Notes: a model not told the origin generated them from the sequence alone. DNA of 64,000 nt from Burkholderia paludis (GCF_000732615.1 NZ_JPGL01000031.1:45220-109219); one strand, 5' to 3'. Numbered from the stretch's first letter, positions 47,520 through 56,069 are shown. Translations and numbers: made by a program.

Positions 47520-48449
47520 ATGGAAAACAAATCACATGCGTTCTGGGCCGGCCTGTTCACGATCGCGCTGACGCTCGCGATCGCCGGCACCGTGTTCTGG
47601 TTCAACGTCGACCGCACCGTGCGCGTGCCGTACGACCTGCTGGCGCGCACCAACGTGACGGGGCTGTTCCCCGATGCGGCCGTGCGCTTTCGCGGTCTCG
47701 ACGTCGGCAAGGTGCAGTCGATCGGTTTCGATCGCTCGCACCCGGGCCAGATCCGGATCCGGATCCTCGTCGACCAGGACGCGCCGATCACGCAGTCGAC
47801 CTACGGCAGCCTCGGCTTCCAGGGCGTGACGGGCATCGCGTTCGTGCAGCTCGAGGATACCGGCCGCGACCTGGCGCCGCTGCCGTCGTCGCCGAAGGTG
47901 ATCGCGCAGATCCCGATGCGCCCGAGCCTGTTCGACCAGATCCAGGAGCGCGGCGACGTGCTGCTGCGGCAGCTCGAACTGGCCGCGAAAAGCGCGAACG
48001 CGCTGATGTCGCCCGAGATGCGCGAACAGTTGCTCGCGACCGCCGAAAGCCTGCAGCACGCGGCCGACGGCGTGACGACGCTGTCGAAGCAGCTCGGCCC
48101 GACGGTCACCGCGCTGCCGGGGGCGATGCACGAGGTGACGCGCACCATGTCGTCGGCGAACACGCTGCTGCAGCCGAACGGGCCGCTCGTGTCGAACCTG
48201 AACAAGGCCGGCACGGCGGCGCAGCAGATCGGCGTCGCGCTGAACGATCTCAACGCGCGCGTGCAGTACGACACGCTGCCGCGTTTCAACGCGCTGGCCG
48301 GCAGCGTCGGCGACGCGTCGCGGCAATTGAAGGACGTGGCCGGCGAACTCGGCCGCAACCCGAGCAGTCTGTTGTTCGGCTCGCCCGGCGCGGCGCCGGG
48401 CCCCGGCGAGCCGGGCTTCGTCTGGCCGGGGGCGACGGCCGGAAAGTGA
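47520..48449 (+). CDS. MCE-domain substrate-binding protein (MlaD type)
   Basis: A 309-residue protein with one N-terminal membrane helix (AFWAGLFTIALTLAIAGTVFWF) and an MCE domain (LLARTNVTGLFPDAAVRFRGLDVGKVQSIGF ... QSTYGSLGFQGVTGIAFVQLED), followed by a long helical region. It should form the periplasmic lipid channel ring on top of MlaE. It is longer than E. coli MlaD (about 180 residues), with the extra length in the C-terminal helices, closer to PqiB or Mce-type proteins. Follows mlaF by 18 bp. Confidence 0.9.
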   Translation: MENKSHAFWAGLFTIALTLAIAGTVFWFNVDRTVRVPYDLLARTNVTGLFPDAAVRFRGLDVGKVQSIGFDRSHPGQIRIRILVDQDAPITQSTYGSLGFQGVTGIAFVQLEDTGRDLAPLPSSPKVIAQIPMRPSLFDQIQERGDVLLRQLELAAKSANALMSPEMREQLLATAESLQHAADGVTTLSKQLGPTVTALPGAMHEVTRTMSSANTLLQPNGPLVSNLNKAGTAAQQIGVALNDLNARVQYDTLPRFNALAGSVGDASRQLKDVAGELGRNPSSLLFGSPGAAPGPGEPGFVWPGATAGK

Positions 48450-48537
48450 AGCGCGGCGGCCGCCCGTCGATCGTCCGGCCGGAAACGGCCGGACCGTGAC
48501 GTTCATCGAAACCGGAAATCTGATGCAGGAACACGCC

Positions 48538-49161
48538 ATGCCACGAATCCTTGACCGCGCGCTGCGCCCGGCCGCTGCCGCGCTCGCCGCGCTGACCCTC
48601 TCGCTGGCGGCCGGCTGCGCCGGCAACGGCGCGGCGTTGTCGAACCTCCGCTACGACCTCGGGCCGGCCGCGCCGGTCGCGACGGCCGGCCCGGGCCCCG
48701 CGCTGAAGGTGCTCGACGTCGCCGCGCCCGACGCGCTCGACTCGGACAAGTTCGCGTACCGCCTCGCGTATGCGGATGTGCAGCAGGTGGCCGTCTATCG
48801 CGACAGCCGCTGGACCGCGCCGCCCGCGCAACTGCTCACGCAGCGGCTGCGCGGCGCGCTGTCGTCGCGCGGCACGGTGCTCGAAGGGTCCGACGGCGTG
48901 CGCGCGCCGACCCTCAAGGTCGACCTGAACGAATTCGAGCAGGTGTTCGACGGCCAGTCGCAGAGCCACGGCGCCGTCGCCGCGCGGGCGACGCTGACGC
49001 TGGACGGCAAGGTGCTCGCCCAGCGCACGTTCGTCGCCCGTGCGCCGTCGAGCACGCCCGACGCGGCGGGCGGCGCGCGCGCGCTCGCGGCGGCGAGCGA
49101 CGAGCTCGTGTCGCAGATCGCCGCGTGGGCCGGCATGCAGGCGTACGCGGGGACGCCGTGA
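48538..49161 (+). CDS. ABC-type transport auxiliary lipoprotein (PqiC-like)
   Basis: A 207-residue lipoprotein: the signal peptide ends in an LAAGC lipobox, then SNLRYDLGPAAP and a PqiC-type domain (KVLDVAAPDALDSDKFAYRLAYADVQQVAVYRDSRWTAPPAQLLTQRL, LKVDLNEFEQVFDG). PqiC/MlaX-like lipoproteins anchor MCE channels at the outer membrane. The ATG follows AGGA at 7 nt. It completes the mlaE-mlaF-mlaD-pqiC operon, in which no mlaC is present. Confidence 0.88.
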   Translation: MPRILDRALRPAAAALAALTLSLAAGCAGNGAALSNLRYDLGPAAPVATAGPGPALKVLDVAAPDALDSDKFAYRLAYADVQQVAVYRDSRWTAPPAQLLTQRLRGALSSRGTVLEGSDGVRAPTLKVDLNEFEQVFDGQSQSHGAVAARATLTLDGKVLAQRTFVARAPSSTPDAAGGARALAAASDELVSQIAAWAGMQAYAGTP

Positions 49162-49180
49162 CGCGGGCCGCGCAGCCGCG

Positions 49181-50332
49181 ATGAGCGAGACCGGCGCGGC
49201 TCGCGCATCGCCGCTCGCGCGGCAGGCCTTTGCCGCTTACACGGCGCTGATCGTCTACGCGTCGCTGTATCCGTTCGAAGGCTGGACGTCGCTCGGCATC
49301 GGGCCGTTCGACTACCTGTTCGCGCCGATGCAGCGCTACGTGACCGCGTTCGACGTGGTCACGAACGTGCTCGGCTACCTGCCGTTCGGCGCGCTCGGCG
49401 TGCTCGCGCTGCACCCGCGCTGGCGCGGCGTGGCCGCGACGCTGATCGCGGGCGGGCTCGGCGTGCTGCTGTCGGGCTCGATGGAAGCGCTGCAAACCTA
49501 CCTGCCGACGCGCGTCGCGTCGAATCTCGATCTCGCGGCCAACGCGCTCGGCGCGCTGCTGGGCGCGGCGCTCGCCGCACCGGCCACCGGTGCGCTGCTC
49601 GACCGCGGTGCGCTGCGCCGGCTGCGCTTCGCGTGGTTCGAGGCCGACGGCGCGACGCCGCTGCTGCTTGCCGGGCTGTGGCCGTTCGCGATCCTGTTTC
49701 CGTCGCCGTTCCTGTTCGGCATCGGCGACTGGCCGGCCGTGTTGTGGGAGCGTGCCGACGCGTCGATGCAGGACGCGCTGCTCGCGTGGCTGCCGGCCGC
49801 GTGGCGCGTGGGCGAATGGCCCGAGCGCGTCGACGGCTGGTTGTCCGACTCGGGATGGGAGGCCGTGCTCGGCGGGTTGATGCTGTTCGCCGCGCTGACG
49901 ATCGCGTCGCTCGCGATGCGGCCGGGCGCGCCGCGCGTCCGGCTGCTGATCGCGCTCGTCGCCGCGACGCTCGTGCTGAAGGCGGCCGCGACGTTCATGC
50001 AGTCGGCCACCGGCCTCGTGGTCGTGTGGGCGACGCCCGGCGCGCGGCTCGGGATCGAGCTCGGTTTCGCGGCCGCGCTCGTCGCGCTGCGCGTGCCGCC
50101 GACATGGCGCGCGACGCTCGCGGGCCTCGCGCTGCTGGCCGGCGTGACGCTCGTGAACCTGCTGCCCGTCAATCCGTTCTTCGATTTCACGCTGTCGGGC
50201 TGGCGGCAAGGCCGCTACGTACACTTCAACAGCCTCGCGCGCTGGCTCGCGTGGATCTGGCCCTACGCGGCGCTGATCTGGCTCGGCCAGCGCGTCGAGC
50301 ACGCGTGGCTGCCGGCCGCGCAGCGGCGCTGA
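49181..50332 (+). CDS. VanZ-family membrane protein
   Basis: A 383-residue integral membrane protein. The VanZ core is at the N-terminus (FAAYTALIVYASLYPFEGWTSLG, FDVVTNVLGYLPFGALGVLAL, GSMEALQTYLPTRVASNLDLAANALGALLGA) and four to five more hydrophobic helices follow. VanZ-like proteins include teicoplanin resistance proteins, but most Gram-negative members have no known function. Starts 20 bp after the lipoprotein gene, so it may belong to the same transcript. Confidence 0.85.
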   Translation: MSETGAARASPLARQAFAAYTALIVYASLYPFEGWTSLGIGPFDYLFAPMQRYVTAFDVVTNVLGYLPFGALGVLALHPRWRGVAATLIAGGLGVLLSGSMEALQTYLPTRVASNLDLAANALGALLGAALAAPATGALLDRGALRRLRFAWFEADGATPLLLAGLWPFAILFPSPFLFGIGDWPAVLWERADASMQDALLAWLPAAWRVGEWPERVDGWLSDSGWEAVLGGLMLFAALTIASLAMRPGAPRVRLLIALVAATLVLKAAATFMQSATGLVVVWATPGARLGIELGFAAALVALRVPPTWRATLAGLALLAGVTLVNLLPVNPFFDFTLSGWRQGRYVHFNSLARWLAWIWPYAALIWLGQRVEHAWLPAAQRR

Positions 50333-50402
50333 CACGGCGGCGCGGGGCCGGGCAGGCCGTGCGGCTGCCGCCGTATCGCGGGCAGCCGCGCGCGCCGGTC
50401 GC

Positions 50403-50408
50403 TATAAT
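50403..50408 (+). promoter_or_regulatory. -10 element before the ferredoxin gene
   Basis: A perfect TATAAT preceded by GC (extended -10 GCTATAAT), 83 bp before the start. No clear -35. Confidence 0.5.
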
Positions 50409-50490
50409 CTTCCGCACCATCCGTTGCCGCGTGCAACGGCAATCGCCCCCTCTTTCCGCACGGCCTCGCGCCGGGCCGCTCGCCACCATC

Positions 50491-50808
50491 ATGGATTCCT
50501 ACTACCAGCACCACGTCTTCTTCTGCCTGAACCAGCGCGAACCGGGCGCCGAACGCCCGAGCTGCGCGCAATGCGACGCGCAGACCATGCAGGAATACGC
50601 GAAAAAGCGCGTGAAGGAGCTCGGCCTGGCAGGGCCCGGCAAGGTTCGCATCAACAAGGCCGGCTGCCTCGACCGCTGCGAGGAAGGGCCCGTGATGGTC
50701 GTGTACCCGGAGGGCACGTGGTACACGTACGTCGACCAGGCCGACATCGACGAGATCGTCGAGTCGCACCTGCGCGACGGCCAGGTCGTCGAGCGCCTGA
50801 AGATCTGA
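50491..50808 (+). CDS. thioredoxin-like [2Fe-2S] ferredoxin
   Basis: A 105-residue protein with cysteines at 12, 25, 28, 59 and 63 (FFCLNQREPG, SCAQCDAQ, NKAGCLDRCEEGP). The pattern of C12/C25 and C59/C63 matches the thioredoxin-fold ferredoxins related to the NuoE cluster domain, with one extra cysteine. It would carry electrons in the cytosol; the partner is unknown. The hydrolase gene follows 13 bp downstream. Confidence 0.88.
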   Translation: MDSYYQHHVFFCLNQREPGAERPSCAQCDAQTMQEYAKKRVKELGLAGPGKVRINKAGCLDRCEEGPVMVVYPEGTWYTYVDQADIDEIVESHLRDGQVVERLKI

Positions 50809-50821
50809 GCGGGCCGGCCGA

Positions 50822-51466
50822 ATGAACGTTCATACGCAGAAGTCGCTGATCGCCGGCCCGGTGGGGCAGATCGAAATCGCGGTCGATCTTCCCGACGCCG
50901 TGCGCGAAAGCGGCGCCGCGCCGCGCGGCATCGCGCTCGTCGCGCATCCGCATCCGCTGTTCGGCGGCACGATGGACAACAAGGTCGCGCAAACGCTGGC
51001 GCGTACGCTGGTGCAGCTGAACTACGTCGTGTTCCGGTCGAACTTCCGCGGCGTCGGCGCGACCGAGGGCGTGCACGACAACGGCACCGGCGAGGCCGAC
51101 GACCTGCTCGCGGTGCTCGCGCACATGCGCGCGCAGCCCGCGTACGCCGACCTGCCGCTCGTGCTGGCCGGCTTCTCGTTCGGCACCTTCGTGCTGTCGC
51201 ACGTCGCGAAGCGGCTGCGCGACGCGGGCGAGACGATCGAGCGGATGGTGTTCGTCGGCACGGCCGCGAGCCGCTGGCAGGTTGCCGACGTGCCCGAGAA
51301 CACGCTCGTGATCCACGGCGAAATCGACGACACCGTGCCGATCGCCTCGGTGTACGACTGGGCGCGGCCGCAGGAACTGCCGGTCGTCGTGATCCCGGGC
51401 GCCGAGCATTTCCTGCATCGCAAGCTGCATGTGCTGAAGCGCATCATCGTCGACGCGTGGCGCTAG
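50822..51466 (+). CDS. alpha/beta hydrolase (small, CocE-independent type)
   Basis: A 214-residue alpha/beta hydrolase with HPHPLFGGTMDNKVAQTLARTL, the FRSNFRGVGATEG loop and nucleophile elbow GFSFG, then the acid in HGEIDDTVP and histidine in PGAEHFLHRKL. The HPHP...GGTMDNKVV block identifies the conserved proteobacterial group; substrate is unknown. It starts 13 bp after the ferredoxin gene, so co-transcription is likely. Confidence 0.85.
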   Translation: MNVHTQKSLIAGPVGQIEIAVDLPDAVRESGAAPRGIALVAHPHPLFGGTMDNKVAQTLARTLVQLNYVVFRSNFRGVGATEGVHDNGTGEADDLLAVLAHMRAQPAYADLPLVLAGFSFGTFVLSHVAKRLRDAGETIERMVFVGTAASRWQVADVPENTLVIHGEIDDTVPIASVYDWARPQELPVVVIPGAEHFLHRKLHVLKRIIVDAWR

Positions 51467-51540
51467 CCGCGGCGGGCCTCTCGCCGGCGCGATGCCGGCA
51501 CGGGCGGGCCCCGGCGCCCGCGGCCCGCGCCACCTGACGC

Positions 51541-51569
51541 ACCCGGGCGCACCCGGGCGCACCCGGGCG
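51541..51569. repeat. 10-bp tandem repeat, three units
   Basis: ACCCGGGCGC is repeated almost three times (51541-51569) in a gene-free stretch between the hydrolase and dacC. Each unit contains the 6-bp palindrome CCCGGG. Confidence 0.75.
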
Positions 51570-51765
51570 GCGGCCTGCGACGGTCGCACGATCCTGCGCG
51601 CGATATCGCGCCACGGCGCGCGGCACCTTCCGGCTTTCTGTCGTCCCGCGCGCGCCTGTCGCACACCGTCGAGCGCGACCCCGCGCGACACGCCGTCACC
51701 GTGCGCCCGGCGCCGGTGAGCGGCCGTCGGGCGCCCGGTTAGCGAAAACGCCCTGCGCGGGCACG
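51570..51765. other. intergenic region between the tandem repeat and the dacC promoter
   Basis: Very G+C-rich, no supported gene on either strand. Confidence 0.45.
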
Positions 51766-51771
51766 TATAAT
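51766..51771 (+). promoter_or_regulatory. -10 element of dacC
   Basis: TATAAT within GTATAATGGCCGC, 227 bp before the dacC start, implying a leader of about 220 nt. No clear -35. Confidence 0.5.
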
Positions 51772-51997
51772 GGCCGCATTCCGCGTCGCCCGCGGCCCGG
51801 CTGGGCCCATGCGGCGCTCGATTCGCCCGCCTGTCCGCCCGCTCGCGACGGCCGCGAACCGAACGCGTCCGCACGAGTCCAACCGGCGCGTTTCGCGTCG
51901 TCCGACGATGTCGGGCGAGTGCCCGAAACGCCCGCCGCCTTGCCGTTCAACCCTGCGCGTTTCGCACCGCACTTTCTGCCATCAGCCTGAATCGATC

Positions 51998-53311
51998 ATG
52001 CGTCTGTCTCCCCAAGGCCTCAAGTCCCTCGCTTCCTCCATCGCCTTCGGCACCGCCGCGCGCAACGTCGCGCTCGGCGTGATGCTGCCCGTCGCGCTTG
52101 CGTCGACGATCGTCGTCGCCGAGGCGAAGCCGGCCGCCAAGGCCAAGGCCGCGCATGCCGCGCCGGCCGCCGCCGAGCAGTTCACCGGCGCGCCCGCGAC
52201 CTACATGCCGGGCGCGGTGCCGCCGCCGGGCGTGAACGCGCGCTCGTGGGTGCTCGTCGATGCGACCAGCAACACGGTGCTCGCGTCGGGCAATGCGGAC
52301 GAGCGTGTCGAGCCCGCATCGCTGACCAAGCTGATGACGGCCTACCTCGTGTTCGAGGCGCTCGACAAGAAGAAGATCTCGATGGAGCAGATCGTCACGC
52401 CGAGCGAAGCGGTGCGCCGCGTCGGCCGCGACGAGTCGCGCATGTTCATCGAGGCGAACAAGCCGGTGTCCGTGCACGACCTCGTGTACGGGATGATCAT
52501 CCAGTCGGGCAACGATGCCGCGATCGCGCTGGCCGAACTCGTCGGCGGCAGCGAAGGGCAGTTCGTCACGATGATGAACGACGAGGTGCAGCGCCTCGGC
52601 ATGAAGGGCACGCACTTCGCCGACGTGAACGGCATGCCCGACCCGAACCACTACACGACGGCCGGCGACCTCGCGAAGCTGTCCGCCCACCTGATCCGCG
52701 ATTTTCCGCAGTACTACAGCATCTTCTCGGAGAAGGAATTCAAGTACAACAACATCCGCCAGGGCAACCGCAACCGTCTGCTGTGGCTCGACCCGACGGT
52801 CGACGGCCTGAAGACGGGCCATACGCAGGCGGCCGGCTACTGCCTGATCGCATCGGCGAAGCGGGCGATCCCGGGCGTGGACGGCCAGCGTCGCCTGGTG
52901 TCGGTGATGATGGGCGAGCAGAAGGAAGGCGAGCGCACGCAGGACAGCATGAAGATGCTGAACTACGGCTACAGCGCGTTCGATTCGGTGCGCCTGTTCA
53001 AGGGCGGCCAGGCGATCTCGACGCCGCGCATCTACAAGGGCAAGACAAACACCGTGCAGGTCGGCGTGAAGGGCGACCAGTGGGCGACCGTGCCGCGCGG
53101 CCTCGGCGACAAGGTCAAGACGGAAGTCGACGTCAATGCGCCGCTGATCGCGCCGCTCGCCGAAGGGCAGCAGGTCGGCACCGTGAAGATCGTCGCCGAC
53201 GGCAAGACGCTGTCGGAATTCCCGGTCGTCGCGCTGCAGGCGGTGCCGGAAGCCGGTATCTTCGGGCGTATCTGGGACTCGATCCTGCTGATGTTCAGCA
53301 AGAAGAAGTAA
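51998..53311 (+). CDS. dacC: D-alanyl-D-alanine carboxypeptidase (PBP5/6 family)
   Basis: A 437-residue penicillin-binding protein that trims pentapeptide stems of peptidoglycan. Active-site motifs: S108-L-T-K111, S170-G-N172 and K272-T-G274. It has an N-terminal export signal and a C-terminal beta domain ending in an amphipathic anchor (GIFGRIWDSILLMFSKKK), as in PBP5/6. The frame stays open 76 codons upstream without recognisable sequence; the ATG was chosen because the export signal starts there. The aminotransferase gene follows after 53 bp; both deal with D-alanine. Confidence 0.95.
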   Translation: MRLSPQGLKSLASSIAFGTAARNVALGVMLPVALASTIVVAEAKPAAKAKAAHAAPAAAEQFTGAPATYMPGAVPPPGVNARSWVLVDATSNTVLASGNADERVEPASLTKLMTAYLVFEALDKKKISMEQIVTPSEAVRRVGRDESRMFIEANKPVSVHDLVYGMIIQSGNDAAIALAELVGGSEGQFVTMMNDEVQRLGMKGTHFADVNGMPDPNHYTTAGDLAKLSAHLIRDFPQYYSIFSEKEFKYNNIRQGNRNRLLWLDPTVDGLKTGHTQAAGYCLIASAKRAIPGVDGQRRLVSVMMGEQKEGERTQDSMKMLNYGYSAFDSVRLFKGGQAISTPRIYKGKTNTVQVGVKGDQWATVPRGLGDKVKTEVDVNAPLIAPLAEGQQVGTVKIVADGKTLSEFPVVALQAVPEAGIFGRIWDSILLMFSKKK

Positions 53312-53364
53312 GCGCATCGCAACGGGCCTTTGTTTTCACGACTTCATCCCCATCTGTCATAGCC

Positions 53365-54291
53365 ATGAGCCAAGCCGAATTCGAACCGATCGTCTACCTC
53401 AGCGTCTCGTCGCGGGAGGAACTGGTACCGCTGTCCGAAGCCCGCGTCCCGGTGCTCGACCGCGGGTTCATCTTCGGCGACGGCGTGTATGAAGTCGTCC
53501 CCGTCTATGCGCACGACGGCGCGCACGTGCCGTTCCGGATCGGGCAGCATCTGGAGCGGCTCGCGCGCAGCCTGAAGAAGATCGGCATCGACAATCCGCA
53601 CGACGAGGCCGGCTGGCGCGCGCTGATCGAGCGCATCGTCGCGGCGAATGCGGAAGGCCTCGGCGCGGGCGACGCGCTCGTCTACCTGCAGGTGACGCGC
53701 GGCGTCGCGAAGCGCGGCCATGCGTTCCCGGCGGACGCGGTGCCGACGGTGTTCGCGATGGCGAGCCCGCTGCGCCTGCCGCCGGAGCAGGAGCGCGCGA
53801 ACGGCATTCGCTGCGTGACGGCGGAGGATCGCCGCTGGCTGCATTGCGACATCAAGTCGATCTCGCTGCTCGGCAACGTGCTGATGGCGCAACATGCGGC
53901 GGAGCACGATGCGTTCGAGACGCTGCAGTTGCGCGACGGCAACCTGACCGAAGGCTCGTCGTCGAACGTGTGGATCGTGAAGAACGGCGAGCTGCTCGCG
54001 CCGCCGCGCAGCAACAAGATCCTCGAGGGGATCCGCTACGGGCTGATCGAGGAACTGGCCGACGAGTGCGGGATTCCGTTCGTCGCGCGCGAGATCAGCG
54101 AAGTGGAGTTGCGCGCGGCCGACGAGATCATGATCACCTCGGCCACGAAGGAAGTGCTGCCCGTCACGTTGCTCGACGGTCTGCCCGTACAGGGCGGCAA
54201 GCCGGGCCCCGTGTTCGCGGCGTTGTACGACGCGTACCAGCGCGCGAAGGCGCGCGAGTTTGAACAGTTTGACCTAACCCGGAGAAAATGA
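53365..54291 (+). CDS. dat: D-amino acid (D-alanine) aminotransferase
   Basis: A 308-residue fold-type IV PLP aminotransferase. Conserved segments: PVLDRGFIFGDGVYEVVP, the PLP lysine in HCDIKSISLLGNV, and the phosphate-binding EGSSSNVWIVKNGEL. Branched-chain and D-amino acid members share this fold; the YEVVP and VTRGVAKRGHAFP sequences favour the D-alanine type. It supplies or consumes D-alanine, matching its position downstream of the carboxypeptidase. Its stop overlaps the ybeD start region. Confidence 0.9.
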   Translation: MSQAEFEPIVYLSVSSREELVPLSEARVPVLDRGFIFGDGVYEVVPVYAHDGAHVPFRIGQHLERLARSLKKIGIDNPHDEAGWRALIERIVAANAEGLGAGDALVYLQVTRGVAKRGHAFPADAVPTVFAMASPLRLPPEQERANGIRCVTAEDRRWLHCDIKSISLLGNVLMAQHAAEHDAFETLQLRDGNLTEGSSSNVWIVKNGELLAPPRSNKILEGIRYGLIEELADECGIPFVAREISEVELRAADEIMITSATKEVLPVTLLDGLPVQGGKPGPVFAALYDAYQRAKAREFEQFDLTRRK

Positions 54292-54599
54292 TGAGCGAAC
54301 CGACCAAAACCATCGAGGTGACCGGCGCGATCGATACCCGGAAGGAGTCGCTGCTGGAGTTTCCGTGCGATTTCCCGATCAAGATCATGGGCAAGGCGCA
54401 CCCCGAGTTCAAGGACACGATCTTCAAGGTCGTGGCGGTTCACGACAACGAGATCGACGTCGAGAAGATCGAGGAGCGCGCGTCGAGCGGCGGCAATTAC
54501 ACGGGGCTCACGATCACCGTGCGCGCGACGAGCCAGGAGCAGCTCGACAACATCTACCGCGCGCTGACCGGCCATCCGATGGTCAAGGTCGTACTCTGA
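54291..54599 (+). CDS. ybeD: YbeD family protein (DUF493)
   Basis: A 102-residue ferredoxin-like-fold protein (MSEPTKTIEVTGAID, DFPIKIMGKAHPEF, then NYTGLTITVRATSQEQLDNIYRAL). YbeD is conserved between the D-alanine carboxypeptidase and lipB in proteobacteria; its function is unclear but linked by context to lipoate synthesis. GGAG is 6 nt before this ATG; the ATG one codon earlier (54288) is 3 nt away. Its last 17 bp overlap the end of the convergent LysR gene. Confidence 0.9.
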   Translation: MSEPTKTIEVTGAIDTRKESLLEFPCDFPIKIMGKAHPEFKDTIFKVVAVHDNEIDVEKIEERASSGGNYTGLTITVRATSQEQLDNIYRALTGHPMVKVVL

Positions 54600-55569
54600 G
54601 CGCCCTCCATCCGCCTTCCTGCGCGCACTCGGCGGGGGTCTTCCCCGCCGCACGCCGCGCGTCCAGTTCGTCGCACAGCCGCCTGTATTCGGCGACTTCC
54701 TGAAGCAGCCAGGTCCTGAACGCCTGCACGCGCGGCGTGTTCAGGAGCGGCGGCGGACACACGAAAAAATAGTGCCACGGGCTCGGCCCGTCGATGTCGA
54801 ACAGGCGCACGAGGCGCCCGTCCAGCAGGTCGTGCACCGCGAGCGAGCGCCGCACGAGCGCGATGCCCTGACCGTCGATCGCGGCCAGCAGCAGGTTCGA
54901 CGAATCCTGATACAGAATCCCCCGTTTCGGCTCGGTCAGCGTATCGAGCCCGGCCGCGTCGAACCACGGCCGCCACAGCTCGTCGTCCGAGCGCAGCAGG
55001 TTGTAGCGCGCGAGATCGGCGGGCGTCTGCGGCAGCTTGCCGCCGTTCAGCGTCGGCGAGCACGCCGGAAAGAACACCTCGTCGAACAGCGGCTCGACGT
55101 GCAGCCCCGGGTAGCTGCCGTGGCCGAAGCGGATCGCGAGATCGACGTCGTCGCGCGAGAAATCGGTGAGCGAGTTGGTCGACTGCAGCTCGACGTCGAT
55201 TTCCGGATGCCGCTCGATGAACGTCCCGATGCGCGGCGTGATGAAGCGCGCGGCGAACGACGACAGCATCGACACCACGAGCCGCCGGTCGCGGTCGCTC
55301 GCGCGCACGTCGCGCGTCGCGTCGGCGATCACCATCAGCGCGGTGCGGATCTGCTGCGCGTAGCGCATGCCGGCGTCGGTCAGGCACAGCCGCTTGCCGT
55401 TGCGGGTGAACAACTGCACGCCGAGCTCCTCCTCGAGCGCGCGCACCTGGTGGCTTACCGCGCCGTGCGTGACGTACAGCTCGTCGGCGGCGCGCGAGAA
55501 ATTCTCGTGACGGGCGGCGGCTTCGAACGCGCGAATCGCGTTCAGCGCAGGCAGCTGGCGGAGGTCCAT
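54583..55569 (-). CDS. LysR-family regulator, GcvA-like
   Basis: A 328-residue regulator with the GcvA-type start LPALNAIRAFEAAARHENFSRAADELYVTHGAVSHQVRALEEELGVQLF, then the effector domain (SSFAARFITPRIGTFIERHPEIDVELQSTN). GcvA-like proteins often control a neighbouring gene; the divergent one here is the DUF2917 gene. Its 3' end overlaps ybeD by 17 bp. It interrupts the ybeD-lipB pairing seen in many proteobacteria. Confidence 0.9.
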   Translation of the reverse strand: MDLRQLPALNAIRAFEAAARHENFSRAADELYVTHGAVSHQVRALEEELGVQLFTRNGKRLCLTDAGMRYAQQIRTALMVIADATRDVRASDRDRRLVVSMLSSFAARFITPRIGTFIERHPEIDVELQSTNSLTDFSRDDVDLAIRFGHGSYPGLHVEPLFDEVFFPACSPTLNGGKLPQTPADLARYNLLRSDDELWRPWFDAAGLDTLTEPKRGILYQDSSNLLLAAIDGQGIALVRRSLAVHDLLDGRLVRLFDIDGPSPWHYFFVCPPPLLNTPRVQAFRTWLLQEVAEYRRLCDELDARRAAGKTPAECAQEGGWRALRVRP

Positions 55570-55574
55570 TTGCT

Positions 55575-55601
55575 AATTTTCCTCACATCGACGTGAAAAT
55601 T
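55575..55601. promoter_or_regulatory. inverted repeat between the LysR and DUF2917 genes
   Basis: AATTTTC (55575-55581) and GAAAATT (55595-55601) are exact complements 13 nt apart, and TCAC/GTGA arms lie within. The A+T-rich site is 6 bp upstream of the LysR start and 70 bp from the DUF2917 start, consistent with an autoregulatory LysR site. Confidence 0.5.
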
Positions 55602-55671
55602 GGTCGTTTGGTCGGGTGCCTTGAAATGACTACGATTGTAGCCATCGAAGCATTTATTGGCGGAGTCGATC

Positions 55672-55998
55672 ATGCAAGAAATTTCTTCAAGCGTCACATT
55701 CGAAATCCCGGTGGGCGAAACGGTGCCGCTGAAGGTACAGCGCAGCACGAGGCTGACGGTCCAGTGCGGTCCGGTGTGGGCCACGCGCAGCAACGACGTC
55801 GACGATTACTTCCTGGTCGACGGCGAGACGCTGAAGCTGCGCCGCGGCGAGCGGCTGTGGCTCAGCGCGGAAAGCCGGGAAGGCGCGCGCGTCGCGTTCT
55901 CGGTGGCGAGGCCGCCGCAGGAAGTCGCGCTAAGCGGGCTGGCACGGCTGCGCGAACGCGTGGCCGCGCTGCTCCATGACGGCTGGCGCACCGTCTGA
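55672..55998 (+). CDS. DUF2917 domain protein
   Basis: A 108-residue protein (MQEISSSVTFEIPVGETVPLKVQRSTRLTVQCGPVWATRSNDVDDYFLVDGETLKLRRGERLWLSA). This DUF2917 fold resembles small cupin-like beta proteins; function unknown. It is often adjacent to LysR genes, as here. GGAG lies 7 nt before the ATG; the frame opens five codons earlier. Confidence 0.82.
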   Translation: MQEISSSVTFEIPVGETVPLKVQRSTRLTVQCGPVWATRSNDVDDYFLVDGETLKLRRGERLWLSAESREGARVAFSVARPPQEVALSGLARLRERVAALLHDGWRTV

Positions 55999-56069
55999 CC
56001 ATTATTTCCTCCGACGGATACCGGCGATCCGTCCCCGCGCCCAGGCCGGCGAGACCCACGGGTTTTCGG

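Noticed and set aside
51770..51997. A 76-codon N-terminal extension of dacC
   Set aside because: Its sequence is Arg/Pro-rich and does not fit before an export signal; its ATG lies on the -10 box.
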